Positions 23,678 to 31,481 of a DNA stretch of 36,391 bases are shown piece after piece. How positions within the stretch are numbered: the first letter of the stretch is position 1; each line of letters starts with the position of its first letter. The DNA is from DATAFF01 sp036265615 (GTDB lineage Bacteria > Pseudomonadota > Alphaproteobacteria > Rhizobiales > Aestuariivirgaceae). Position numbers and translations under genes: made by a program. The stretch spans positions 1-36,391 of the forward strand of contig DATAOT010000138.1 of NCBI GenBank assembly GCA_036265615.1, in the 5' to 3' direction. The notes below the pieces were generated by a model. The model did not search any database. It was not told the origin of the DNA and saw only the letters and a list, made by a program, of their open reading frames with translations.

Positions 23678-25660
23678 CTACACGGCCATGCCGCGCTTGC
23701 GCCCCTCGTAGATCGCCATGACGGCGGTGCGCGCCGCCACCGCATCGCCGATCACCGAGACGGCGAGGGCGGAGTCGGCCAACGCCTCTTCAAGCGCGGT
23801 GTCGGCGATGTTGGTGCAGGAGAGGACGAGGGAGTCGGCGGCGACCCGCTCGTCGGGGCCGCCATAGGAGAAGATGGTCGCGCCGTCGCCGTGCCATTCG
23901 CGAATGGCGCTGTCGGTCATGAGGCGCGCGCCGAGCTGACGCAGGCGGATGCGCAGCTGGATGTCGGCATTGGTGCGGGCCATCTCGGCCATCGCCGAGG
24001 CAGCCGGGGTGACGAGGACGACCTCGCAGCCCTGCTCGGCGATGAAGAGGGCGGTCCCCGAGCCCTTCCAGTTGGCGCCTTCGTCGAGAACGATGACGCG
24101 GCGGCCGAGACGGGCGCTCCTCTGCATCACCGCCTCGGCCGACCAGACATTGCCGCGCTCGATGCCGGGCAGGGCCGAATGGTGCGGCAGGGCGCGCTGG
24201 AAGCCGGTGTCGGCAGGCTGCGAGCCCGGCGCCAGGATGACCTCGTCGGCGCCGAAGGCCGCGATGTCGTCCGCGTCGAACAGCGTGTTCAGCCTGACGG
24301 CGACCTGGAGGCGGTTCAGCTGGCGTTCGTACCAGTCGAGAAAGTCAAGGATCTGGCCGCGGCGCGGCTGCATGCCGGCGAGGCGGAACTGTCCGCCGAG
24401 GCGCGGTGCGGCTTCGACCAGGGTGACGCGATGGCCACGCTCGGCGGCAACCCGTGCCGCTTCGAGGCCGGCGACGCCGCCGCCGACCACCAGCACGGTC
24501 TTGGGCCTCGGGGCCGGCGTGAAGCGATCGCCTCCCCATTCGAACTCGCGCCCCGCCGAGGGGTTGATGAGGCAGGAGATCCAGTAGTCGCGATAACGGC
24601 GGCCCCAGCACATCTGGTTGCAGGACAGGCAGGGCCGGATGTCGTCGGCACGGCCCTCGCGCGCCTTGGCGGCGAGATAAGGATCGGCAATCTGGCCGCG
24701 CACGATCGAGACCATGTCGGCCTGGCCCGATGCCACGACATAGTCGGCGTTCTCCGGCGTGCGGATATGGCTCTCGGCCTGGACGCGGGCATGGCGCACG
24801 ACCTTCTTCAGCGCTTCCGCATAGGGGGCGCCGAGCTTGTCGGGAAAGAAGACGTTGGGAATGATGCCGGTGTGATCGAAATAGCTGCCGGTGCCGCAGG
24901 TCACGTAATCGACGAGCTCATGCTGGTCGTGCCAGGCGATGATCTCCTGCATGGCCTCGATCGACAGCGACACGTCGATCTCGGGATGGAGGTTCACCGC
25001 CATGCCGATGATGAAGTCATCGCCGACGGCGCGGCGGATGCGGCGGATGATCTCGGAGGAGAAGCGGGTGCGATTCTCGAGGCTGCCGCCCCAGCGGTCG
25101 TCGCGGCGATTCGACCACGGCGTCCAGAACTGGTCGATCAGGGCATGATAGGCGGCAAACAGCTCGATGCCGTCGAAGCCCGATGCTCTGGCGCGGCGGG
25201 CGGCGGCGAGGAAGCCCTCGATCACCTCCTCGATCTCGACCTCGCTCATGCGGTGGCTGCCGTCGCTGTCATGAAAGGAGGGGAGGCCCGAGGGCGACCA
25301 GTTGGGCTGAAACGAGTTGTCGAAGTCGCCATGCTGGCCGACATGGTAGAGCTGATGCAGGATCACCGTGCCATGGGCGTGGACCGCCTCGGTGACCTTG
25401 CGGAAATGCGGGATGATCTCGTCGCTCGAGTGGCGGAAATTGCCGCGGGTCAGCACGGCGGTGCGGTGGACCGGCACGGGCTCGACCACGATCATCGCAG
25501 CGCCGCCCCTGGCGCGCTCCTCGTAGTAGCCGCGATGGCGCTCGCCGGGCAGGCCTGCCTCCGACATGTTGGCGGTGTGGGCGCCGAAGACGATGCGGTT
25601 GGCAAGCGTCTTGTGGCGCAGCTGCAAGGGCTGGAACAGGGCAGGGAAGGCGGTCGGCAT
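23678..25660 (-). CDS. FMN/4Fe-4S/FAD oxidoreductase of the trimethylamine dehydrogenase family
   Basis: A 660-residue enzyme whose relatives include trimethylamine dehydrogenase, 2,4-dienoyl-CoA reductase and rhizobial stachydrine or N-methylproline demethylases. The N-terminal OYE-type barrel (residues 1 to about 340) binds FMN. The 4Fe-4S cluster has Cys344, Cys347, Cys351 and Cys363 (CLSCNQMCWGRRYRDYWISC). A Rossmann motif VVGGGVAGLEAARVAAERGH at about 391-410 binds ADP/FAD. The reaction is likely oxidative demethylation of an N-methyl amine. The ATG at 25660 is preferred, since upstream codons lack homology. It shares a 144-base divergent region, with a perfect palindrome, with ankyrin gene 2. 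The cyclase gene follows 9 bases after its stop. Confidence 0.9.
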   Translation of the reverse strand: MPTAFPALFQPLQLRHKTLANRIVFGAHTANMSEAGLPGERHRGYYEERARGGAAMIVVEPVPVHRTAVLTRGNFRHSSDEIIPHFRKVTEAVHAHGTVILHQLYHVGQHGDFDNSFQPNWSPSGLPSFHDSDGSHRMSEVEIEEVIEGFLAAARRARASGFDGIELFAAYHALIDQFWTPWSNRRDDRWGGSLENRTRFSSEIIRRIRRAVGDDFIIGMAVNLHPEIDVSLSIEAMQEIIAWHDQHELVDYVTCGTGSYFDHTGIIPNVFFPDKLGAPYAEALKKVVRHARVQAESHIRTPENADYVVASGQADMVSIVRGQIADPYLAAKAREGRADDIRPCLSCNQMCWGRRYRDYWISCLINPSAGREFEWGGDRFTPAPRPKTVLVVGGGVAGLEAARVAAERGHRVTLVEAAPRLGGQFRLAGMQPRRGQILDFLDWYERQLNRLQVAVRLNTLFDADDIAAFGADEVILAPGSQPADTGFQRALPHHSALPGIERGNVWSAEAVMQRSARLGRRVIVLDEGANWKGSGTALFIAEQGCEVVLVTPAASAMAEMARTNADIQLRIRLRQLGARLMTDSAIREWHGDGATIFSYGGPDERVAADSLVLSCTNIADTALEEALADSALAVSVIGDAVAARTAVMAIYEGRKRGMAV

Positions 25661-25723
25661 GGGCGCATTTTCGCCGAGGGAGGGAGCTTTACACAATAGG
25701 GCATTGGAAATCGACACCGGGCT

Positions 25724-25739
25724 GTGCCGATCGGCACAA
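25724..25739. promoter_or_regulatory. Perfect 16-bp palindrome between the oxidoreductase and ankyrin gene 2
   Basis: TGTGCCGATCGGCACA is its own reverse complement. It lies 63 bases from the start of the minus-strand oxidoreductase and 65 bases from the start of ankyrin gene 2, near the middle of the divergent promoter region. A related copy lies before ankyrin gene 1 at almost the same distance. It is a candidate site for a dimeric transcription factor; it does not match the CRP box (TGTGA-N6-TCACA). Confidence 0.6.
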
Positions 25740-25804
25740 GGGCCGCTGGCAGCCGGGATTAGGAAGAACACCAGACGGTCCGTCCAGGTTTCTAGGAGAA
25801 GATC

Positions 25805-27052
25805 ATGACGTTTGCTGTTTCGCCAAAGTCAGCACTGCACACACAACGCCAAAGTCGACGTGATTCGAGTGGATCGGCGGCAACTAGCGCACTCGTCAGC
25901 AGAACTCAAAGCCTGCCTTCCCATGACCGTGTCGCCCTTCCAGCAAAATATTCGATTGCAATCGACTTTCTCAGTTTGCCGCGCCCCGCCGAAAACGCTC
26001 GAGACAGGAAAGTCAGGGAGATCATTTGCAACAAATTGCAGGCGTGGCGAGAGAACGCGATTTCCGATGCGGTCGAACAGACCCTCGAAACCCAAGGCCT
26101 CGATCCCGAGGAGGAGGCGGGCGATTCGCGATCGGGGATCATGTTCCTGGTGCAGAATGAAGTCGATGCGCAGTTCAGTGATCTGCAAACCGTCATCCAG
26201 CGGTACAAGTCCGCAGAGCTGAAGAGGACTCTGAGCTTCGTCCGGGCGCAGGCTGCTCGGGATAAAGCAGAACCATTGCCGGCGCCGACGCCCGAGATCG
26301 AACCTAAAGCGGAGGAACGAGCAGTCGACGCGGTTCGCGGAAGCAGGGAGATGATCGAAAAAATCGCGAAAGAACACCCCGAGACCATCAAGAAGCTTCT
26401 CGAATTGAAGCGCTATGACATCGTTCAGATGCTCGTGGCAAAGGGGATCTTCGATCTCCGCAAGACGAAACTCACGGACGATGGAGAACAGCTGAGTCTT
26501 CTGGCTTATGGCGTCAAGCATGATCTTGATGACGGTTTCCTGCGTAGACTTGTCGAAATGGGCGCACCTATCCCGCCTTACGTTGACGGTGTCCCGTTGC
26601 TGAAACGTGTCTACGAGCGCGGTCAAATGAAGTTGTTTGAGGATCTGATCATGCATGGCGCAGCGACCAATATTCAGATCGATGGAATGACTCTCCTTGG
26701 CAAACTCCTGGTCGATGGTAGGACGGAGTTCGTCCTGGACGGATATTATTTTGGCACGCCACCCAGATATTATACTTGGAGTTCCAAGTTCGATCCTAAT
26801 GCCACTGGAGCAAATGGCCAGAACGTGCTTCATGACCTTTGCGAGAGGTACAGCGAGAGGATCTTCATGATACTGGTCAAGCTGGGGGCGAATCCCCACA
26901 CCAAGAACAACGATCAGGAGACGCCCGTGCAGCTCCTGTTCAAGCTATCGGCGGAGGCAGGAGGGCTGCCAAGACAAGAAAGAAGGAGAATTGAAAAAGC
27001 GGTATCGAACGGCGTGAAAAAATATCAATCACGAATAGGCATCAAGCAGTAG
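25805..27052 (+). CDS. Ankyrin-like repeat protein 2 (paralog of the gene at 20865)
   Basis: A 415-residue paralog of the protein at 20865. TAGGAGA sits 6 bases before the ATG, a strong ribosome site. Residues 1-45 are Ser/Arg-rich and disordered. A helical region follows, then a Pro/Glu linker (PAPTPEIEPKAEERAVD). The C-terminal 225 residues align closely with the other copy (LLAYGVKHDLDDGFLRRLVE, SKFDPNATGANGQNVLHD, LVKLGANPHTKNNDQETPVQ) but have one ankyrin unit fewer. GC content is low: in the 60 bases at 26581 I count 31 G/C, against 42 in the 60 at 27661 of the next gene. The TAG stop is contributed by a heptamer repeat (AAGCAGTAGGCAG). Function unknown; co-regulation with the other copy is suggested by the shared palindrome. 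Confidence 0.85.
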   Translation: MTFAVSPKSALHTQRQSRRDSSGSAATSALVSRTQSLPSHDRVALPAKYSIAIDFLSLPRPAENARDRKVREIICNKLQAWRENAISDAVEQTLETQGLDPEEEAGDSRSGIMFLVQNEVDAQFSDLQTVIQRYKSAELKRTLSFVRAQAARDKAEPLPAPTPEIEPKAEERAVDAVRGSREMIEKIAKEHPETIKKLLELKRYDIVQMLVAKGIFDLRKTKLTDDGEQLSLLAYGVKHDLDDGFLRRLVEMGAPIPPYVDGVPLLKRVYERGQMKLFEDLIMHGAATNIQIDGMTLLGKLLVDGRTEFVLDGYYFGTPPRYYTWSSKFDPNATGANGQNVLHDLCERYSERIFMILVKLGANPHTKNNDQETPVQLLFKLSAEAGGLPRQERRRIEKAVSNGVKKYQSRIGIKQ

Positions 27053-27056
27053 GCAG
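27044..27056. repeat. Heptamer remnant C, supplies the stop of ankyrin gene 2
   Basis: AAGCAGTAGGCAG overlaps the last codons and TAG stop of ankyrin gene 2. The identical 13-mer lies at 29089-29101 at the other end of the hydantoinase gene, so the pair forms direct repeats around that gene. Confidence 0.65.
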
Positions 27057-27082
27057 TCGACACCCAGGCAAGCTTTCCCTTC

Positions 27083-29089
27083 ATGACCACGCCCGATTCT
27101 CCGCTTCTTGCCGGCGTCGATACCGGCGGCACCTACACCGATGCGGTGCTGATCGACGGCGAAAGCCGGCGGGTGGCGGCCGCCGCCAAGGCGCTGACCA
27201 CCCGGGGCGACCTGGCGCTCGGGGTCAACGAGGCGCTGAGGCGGGCGCTCGAGGGGCTCGAACCAGCCGCGGCCCGCCGCATCCGGCTGGTCGCGGTGTC
27301 GACGACGCTTGCGACCAATGCGGTGGTCGAGGGCCATGGCAGCCCGATCGCCGTCATTCTCATCGGCTTCGACCGCCAGATGGCGGAGCGCTCGGGGCTC
27401 GTCGGGGCTTTCCCCGGCATGTCGATCGAGCATGTGGCGGGCGGCCACGACCACAATGGCGAGGCGGTGTCGCCGCTCGACGAGGCAGCGCTCAGGCAGG
27501 CGATCGAGCGGCACCGGGGCACGGTCGAGGCCTTCGCCGTGGCTGCCGCCTTCGCCGTGCGCAACCCGGCGCACGAGCAGCGCGCGCGCGCGCTGATCGT
27601 GGCGATGAGCGGCCGCCCGGTGACGCTGTCGAGCGAGCTCACCTCGGCGCTCGATGCGCCGCGGCGGGCGCTGACCGCGGCACTCAATGCGCGCCTCATC
27701 CCACGGATCTCCTCGCTGATCGCTGCAGTGGGCCAGGCGATGGAGGGGCTCCAGATCAGCGCGCCTTTGATGATCACCCGCGGCGACGGCACATTGGCGC
27801 TGGCCGAGCAGGTCAAGCTCAGGCCGATCGAGACGGTCCTGTCGGGGCCGGCGGCAAGCCTCGTCGGCGCTGCGGCCCTGTCGGGGCTCAAGGATTTCAT
27901 CCTGACCGACATGGGCGGCACCACCACCGATCTCGGGATTCTGGAGAACGGCCGGCCGATCGTGAACGAGAGGGGGGCCGAGATCGGCGGCTGGCGCACC
28001 ATGGTGCGGGCCATCGATGTCAAGACGCTGGGGCTCGGCGGCGACAGCCAGGTCGGCTTCGGGCTCAACGGAGCGATGACGATCGGGCCGGAGCGGGCGG
28101 TGCCGGTGTCGCTGATCGGACAGAGCTTCCCGCCGGTCATCGACGAGCTCGAGCGGGAGCTCGCCGATCCGGAGGCTTTGTCGGGGGCCGGGCGGTTCGT
28201 GATGCGGCCGCTCGGATCTGCCGCCGGAGCGGCATCGCGGATCGAGCTCACGGCTCGCGAGGGCGAACTCATGGCGCTGATCGGCGAGGTGCCGAAGCCG
28301 ATGCGCAGGGTCGCGGTCTCGTCAGGAGCGCAGCGGAGCCTTGCCGCGCTGGCGCGGAAGGGACTGGTCCAGATCGCCGGGCTGACGCCATCGGATGCGG
28401 CGCATGTGCTCGGGCTCCAGGACAACTGGTCGCGCGAGGCGGCGCTTAAGGCGGCGCTGCTGGCAGCGAGGGCGCGCAGCCTCGGGGCCGCGTCGGCCGA
28501 TGCGGCGGAAGCGCTCAGCCGCGAGATCTGGTCGGAAACGGTGCGGCTGTCGGCCAAGGCTTTGCTCGATGTCGCGATCGGCGCCGGAGATCGGGCGCTC
28601 GAGGGGGCGGCAATGCTGATCGATGCCGGGAGTCGCGGTCAGCACCGCGTCGGCCTCGCCGATGTCAGGCTCAAGCCGGCAATACCGGTGGTGGCGGTCG
28701 GGGGTCCGGTCAAGGTCTACCATCCCGAAGCGGCGCGCCGGCTTGGCTGCGCGATTGTCTTTCCCGAGCACTGGGCGGTGGCCAATGCGGTGGGCGCGGC
28801 CTCAGGGGTGGTGGCGCGCGGCGTCACCATCGCGATCACCGGCAACGGGGCAGGCGCCTTCCGCGTTCACCTGCCCGACGGGGTGATGCAGACGAGCACC
28901 GCGCGCGAGGCGCTGATGCGGGCGGAAACGGCGGCGCGGCGGCTCGCCAGCGAAGCGGCGCTCGCCATGGGTGCGACAATGGTCGAGGTTTCGGTCAGGC
29001 GCGATCTCAAGCTCCTGCCCGATGCGGTGGACGACAACGGATTGTTCGACGGCCAGGTGACGGCCGAGGCGATCGGGCGGCCGCTTTGA
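27083..29089 (+). CDS. Hydantoinase / oxoprolinase A-type ATPase subunit
   Basis: ATP-dependent ring-opening or carboxylation enzyme subunit of the HyuA family (N-methylhydantoinase A, 5-oxoprolinase, acetone carboxylase beta). The protein has 668 residues with two ASKHA-type ATPase motifs: LAGVDTGGTYTDAVLI near the start and FILTDMGGTTTDLGILENG at about 280. STTLATNAVVEGHG and TVLSGPAASLVGAA are also family motifs. The partner subunit HyuB, usually the next gene, is absent on either side. The neighbouring amine oxidase and demethylase-like enzyme would fit a route through N-methylhydantoin or a related lactam, as inference. The start has no strong ribosome site. Both ends carry the same 13-base repeat. 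Confidence 0.88.
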   Translation: MTTPDSPLLAGVDTGGTYTDAVLIDGESRRVAAAAKALTTRGDLALGVNEALRRALEGLEPAAARRIRLVAVSTTLATNAVVEGHGSPIAVILIGFDRQMAERSGLVGAFPGMSIEHVAGGHDHNGEAVSPLDEAALRQAIERHRGTVEAFAVAAAFAVRNPAHEQRARALIVAMSGRPVTLSSELTSALDAPRRALTAALNARLIPRISSLIAAVGQAMEGLQISAPLMITRGDGTLALAEQVKLRPIETVLSGPAASLVGAAALSGLKDFILTDMGGTTTDLGILENGRPIVNERGAEIGGWRTMVRAIDVKTLGLGGDSQVGFGLNGAMTIGPERAVPVSLIGQSFPPVIDELERELADPEALSGAGRFVMRPLGSAAGAASRIELTAREGELMALIGEVPKPMRRVAVSSGAQRSLAALARKGLVQIAGLTPSDAAHVLGLQDNWSREAALKAALLAARARSLGAASADAAEALSREIWSETVRLSAKALLDVAIGAGDRALEGAAMLIDAGSRGQHRVGLADVRLKPAIPVVAVGGPVKVYHPEAARRLGCAIVFPEHWAVANAVGAASGVVARGVTIAITGNGAGAFRVHLPDGVMQTSTAREALMRAETAARRLASEAALAMGATMVEVSVRRDLKLLPDAVDDNGLFDGQVTAEAIGRPL

Positions 29090-29139
29090 AGCAGTAGGCA
29101 GGACCGCCGCTCACTGCCGATTGCCTAGTGCCTACTGCC
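29089..29139. repeat. Heptamer array D (GGCARTA), hairpin followed by a T-run
   Basis: The left part AAGCAGTAGGCAG starts at the last base of the hydantoinase stop. The right part, read on the minus strand, is GGCAGTA-GGCACTA-GGCAATC-GGCAG. GCAGTAGGCA (29091-29100) pairs with TGCCTACTGC (29129-29138), followed by CCCTTTTTC, so it can act as a terminator. The right part supplies the TAG stop of a small minus-strand reading frame (29132-29134). Confidence 0.85.
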
Positions 29140-29284
29140 CCTTTTTCAGCCGCACGGCAACAGGGATGGCGACCGGAACGCGGGGCGGGGTCGGAAGGAC
29201 CTCCACGAGCGCAAGGCCGGCCCGCTTGATTTCATCGAGGATGGCGGCGGCTGCCGCCCGCAACATTGGCCAGAATGAAGACAT
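29132..29284 (-). CDS. Possible 50-residue protein ending in heptamer array D
   Basis: A minus-strand frame from ATG at 29284 to TAG at 29134-29132 reads MSSFWPMLRAAAAAILDEIK, then RAGLALVEVLPTPPRVPVAI, then PVAVRLKKGQ. GAAGGATTA lies about 8 bases before the ATG, and third codon positions are GC-rich as in true genes here. Its final codons and stop lie inside the repeat. I recognise no family. It could be a small gene, or the tail of a decayed one. Convergent with the hydantoinase gene. Confidence 0.45.
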   Translation of the reverse strand: MSSFWPMLRAAAAAILDEIKRAGLALVEVLPTPPRVPVAIPVAVRLKKGQ

Positions 29285-29441
29285 GGGCCAATAATCCTTC
29301 ATCAAAATTGCCCAGTGGTGTCAGCTTACACCAGTGGTGAAACACGCCAAGGCGGATTGAGTTGCATCGGCAAGGATGGCCGGGTCAAGCCCGGCATGAG
29401 GGGAAGTTCTGTTGAGTCCACCTCAACTCATCACGCTGAAG
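29285..29441. other. Intergenic region: inverted/direct repeat and a rhizobial hairpin
   Basis: TGGTGT-CAGCTT-ACACCA (29316-29333) is a perfect interrupted palindrome, embedded in a direct repeat of CCAGTGGTG (29312-29320 and 29331-29339). It lies 31 bases before the small minus-strand frame and could be its operator. Further right, GCCGGG-TCAAG-CCCGGC (29379-29395) within GGATGGCCGGGTCAAGCCCG is a hairpin widely seen between genes in Hyphomicrobiales. It probably marks the end of the metF transcript. Confidence 0.5.
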
Positions 29442-30317
29442 TCAGGCCGCGGCCATATGCGTGCTGCCGCCCAGTCCGAGCATCCGGCAGATGGCGAAGA
29501 CGACGTCGGCGCGGTTGAGCGTGTAGAAATGGAAGCTGTTGACGCCCTCGGCGCGCAGCGCCGTCACCTGCTCGGCGGCGACCGCCGCGGCCACCAGGCG
29601 GCGTTCCTCGGGCGCGTTCTCAAGCCCCTCGAAACGACGGGCGAAGGCCGAGGTCAGGCGCGCCCCGCAGCGCTCGGCGAACTGCCTGACGCGCTCGAAA
29701 TTGGTCACCGGCAGGATGCCGGGAATGATGGGGATGTCGATGCCGCGGGCGCGGGCGCGGTCGACAAAGCGGAAATAGGCGGAATTGTCGAAGAAGAACT
29801 GGGTCAGCGCCGCGGTCGCCCCGTTGTCGACCTTGGCGGCGAGCATTGCGAGGTCAACCTCGAGGGTGAAGGACTCGGGATGCTTCTCGGGATAGGCGGC
29901 GACCGAAATCTCGAAATCGCCGAGGGCGCGGATGCCGCCGACGAGATCGGCGCCATTGACATAGCCGCCAGGCGTCGGCTCGTAACGGAGCGCGCCGCCG
30001 GGCGGATCGCCGCGCAAGGCCACGATATGGCGCATGCCGGCGCGGCCGATGGCGCGCACCACCTCGTCGACCTCCTGCCTGGTCTTGCCGACGCAGGTGA
30101 GATGCGGGACGGGGCAAAGCCTGGTCTCGTGGGCGATCCGCGTGACGGTGGCGAGGGTCGCGTCCTGGGTGGAGCCGCCGGCGCCGTAGGTGATCGAGAC
30201 ATAGCTCGGATCGAAGACCTCGAGCTTGCGGATCGCCGCCCACAAGGCGGTCTCGGCCTCCGGCGTCTTGGGCGGGAAGAACTCGAAGGAGACGTCGATG
30301 GGCTTTGGCTCATTCAT
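29442..30317 (-). CDS. metF: 5,10-methylenetetrahydrofolate reductase
   Basis: FAD-dependent reductase making 5-methyltetrahydrofolate for methionine synthesis. The protein has 291 residues, the bacterial length. It opens VSFEFFPPKTPEAE and carries SITYGAGGSTQDATL, the folate/FAD loop HLTCVGKTRQEV, IVALRGDPPGG, LTQFFFDN and PGILPVTNFERV. The start MNEPKPIDVS overlaps the end of the upstream regulator gene by 8 bases, so both come from one transcript. That order (ArsR-methyltransferase, then metF) is typical of Hyphomicrobiales, with control through the operator at 31335. No defects are visible. Confidence 0.97.
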   Translation of the reverse strand: MNEPKPIDVSFEFFPPKTPEAETALWAAIRKLEVFDPSYVSITYGAGGSTQDATLATVTRIAHETRLCPVPHLTCVGKTRQEVDEVVRAIGRAGMRHIVALRGDPPGGALRYEPTPGGYVNGADLVGGIRALGDFEISVAAYPEKHPESFTLEVDLAMLAAKVDNGATAALTQFFFDNSAYFRFVDRARARGIDIPIIPGILPVTNFERVRQFAERCGARLTSAFARRFEGLENAPEERRLVAAAVAAEQVTALRAEGVNSFHFYTLNRADVVFAICRMLGLGGSTHMAAA

Positions 30318-31305
30318 CGGCGAGCTCCATGGTCTCGAACTGTTTTGAGCGGCCGGCGTCGGCGGATGGCTGGGCGAGCCACAGCGAGACCGAGAGGCCG
30401 GGAGTCGCCGGGTCGACGGGCGGCGGCAGCAGACGATGCTCGACAATCTCGAGGCCGCCGCGCCGCAGCCATTGGGCAAGATGCTCGCTGGCGATCCCCA
30501 GCCGCCGGTGGGCCGCGGACTCGCGGAGGAATTCGAGCTCATGCGGGGCGAGATCGACCACCGCCAGGCGCCCACCGGGCCTCAGCACCCGAGCGGCCTC
30601 GACAAGCGCGCGCTGCGGGTCGTCGAGGTAATGGAGCACCTGGTGAATCGTGATGAGATCGGCAAAGCCGGTCGGATAGGGAAGCGAATAGAGGTCGCCG
30701 TGCCGGACCTGAACATGGCGCAGCCCGCGGGCCTCGATATTGGCGCGGGCGAGCCCCAGCATCTCGCGGCTCTGATCGATGCCGACGGCCTGGCGCGCGA
30801 GCGGGGCGAAGAGCTCGAGCATGCGACCGGTGCCGGTGCCGAGATCGAGCAGGAGATCGACCTTGGCGGTGCCGATCAGATTGGCGAGCGCGCGCTCGAC
30901 CTCGGCCTCGGCGACGTGGAGGGAGCGGATCTTGTCCCAATGGCGGGCGACCCAGTTGAAATAGGCCTGAGCGGCCCGCTGGCGGGCTTCGACGATGCTC
31001 GCCAGGCGCTCGGCATCACGCTGCAGCAGCTCGTCCTTGGCCGGCAGCAAGTCGACGATGAGGCGCGCCACGGCGGCGCCGGCGCCGGTCTCGGAAAGGC
31101 GGAACAGCACCCAGCTGCCCTCCTTGTGGCGGTCGACGAGGCCGGCCTCGCACATCAGCTTGAGGTGACGGCTGACCCGCGGCTGACTCTGGGCCAGGAT
31201 GGCGGTGAGCTCGGTGACGTTGAACTCGCCATGCGACAGGATGAACAGAAGCCTCAGCCTCGTGCTTTCGGCACCGGCGCGCAGACCCTTGAGCAGATCC
31301 TCCAT
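30310..31305 (-). CDS. ArsR-family regulator fused to a SAM-dependent methyltransferase domain (SahR-like)
   Basis: A 331-residue two-domain protein. Residues about 8-85 form a winged helix (RLRLLFILSHGEFNVTELTA, QSQPRVSRHLKLMCEAGLVD). Residues about 145-300 form a class I methyltransferase (LLLDLGTGTGRMLELFAPLA, then AVGIDQSREML, and VLRPGGRLAVVDLAPHE). Regulators of this ArsR/methyltransferase design control methionine-cycle genes in proteobacteria and respond to S-adenosylhomocysteine; SahR is the named example. Here the gene precedes metF and overlaps it by 8 bases. An almost perfect palindrome 30 bases upstream of its start is the likely operator, so the operon would be autoregulated. 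Whether the methyltransferase part is active or only senses ligand cannot be told. Confidence 0.88.
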   Translation of the reverse strand: MEDLLKGLRAGAESTRLRLLFILSHGEFNVTELTAILAQSQPRVSRHLKLMCEAGLVDRHKEGSWVLFRLSETGAGAAVARLIVDLLPAKDELLQRDAERLASIVEARQRAAQAYFNWVARHWDKIRSLHVAEAEVERALANLIGTAKVDLLLDLGTGTGRMLELFAPLARQAVGIDQSREMLGLARANIEARGLRHVQVRHGDLYSLPYPTGFADLITIHQVLHYLDDPQRALVEAARVLRPGGRLAVVDLAPHELEFLRESAAHRRLGIASEHLAQWLRRGGLEIVEHRLLPPPVDPATPGLSVSLWLAQPSADAGRSKQFETMELADE

Positions 31306-31334
31306 GACGACCTCTGCCTTCCGAATGGTTGCCT

Positions 31335-31354
31335 ACATAAACATATCTTTATGT
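31335..31354. promoter_or_regulatory. Putative SahR-type operator
   Basis: ACATAAACATATCTTTATGT is a 20-base palindrome with a single mismatched pair (C opposite C). It is AT-rich in a GC-rich region and lies 30 bases before the ArsR-methyltransferase start. Its form (ATAAA-x-ATAT-x-TTTAT) is like the motif described for methionine-cycle regulators of alphaproteobacteria. It may also influence the divergent MlaC-like gene. Confidence 0.7.
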
Positions 31355-31481
31355 GGCCTGCAACCTTGCATCGCCGCCGATCGTGCGGATGTCGGTCCCG
31401 GTAAGTAGAAGGCCATTCCCATTGACGGAAGCGGCGGCTTTCCATTACTCATTCGGACGTTCAATCACGGCGTTCGAAGTC

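Noticed and set aside
22493..25699. A 1068-codon plus-strand open frame, the longest in the window
   Set aside because: It lies opposite two well-recognised minus-strand genes (adenylate cyclase and flavoprotein). Its His/Asp/Gly/Ala-rich composition is what high-GC codons give in the complementary frame, and no domain is seen.
25724..25739. CRP or sigma-54 site reading of the palindrome
   Set aside because: It lacks the TGTGA/TCACA half-sites of CRP with 6-base spacing and lacks the TGGCAC-N5-TTGC order of sigma-54 promoters.
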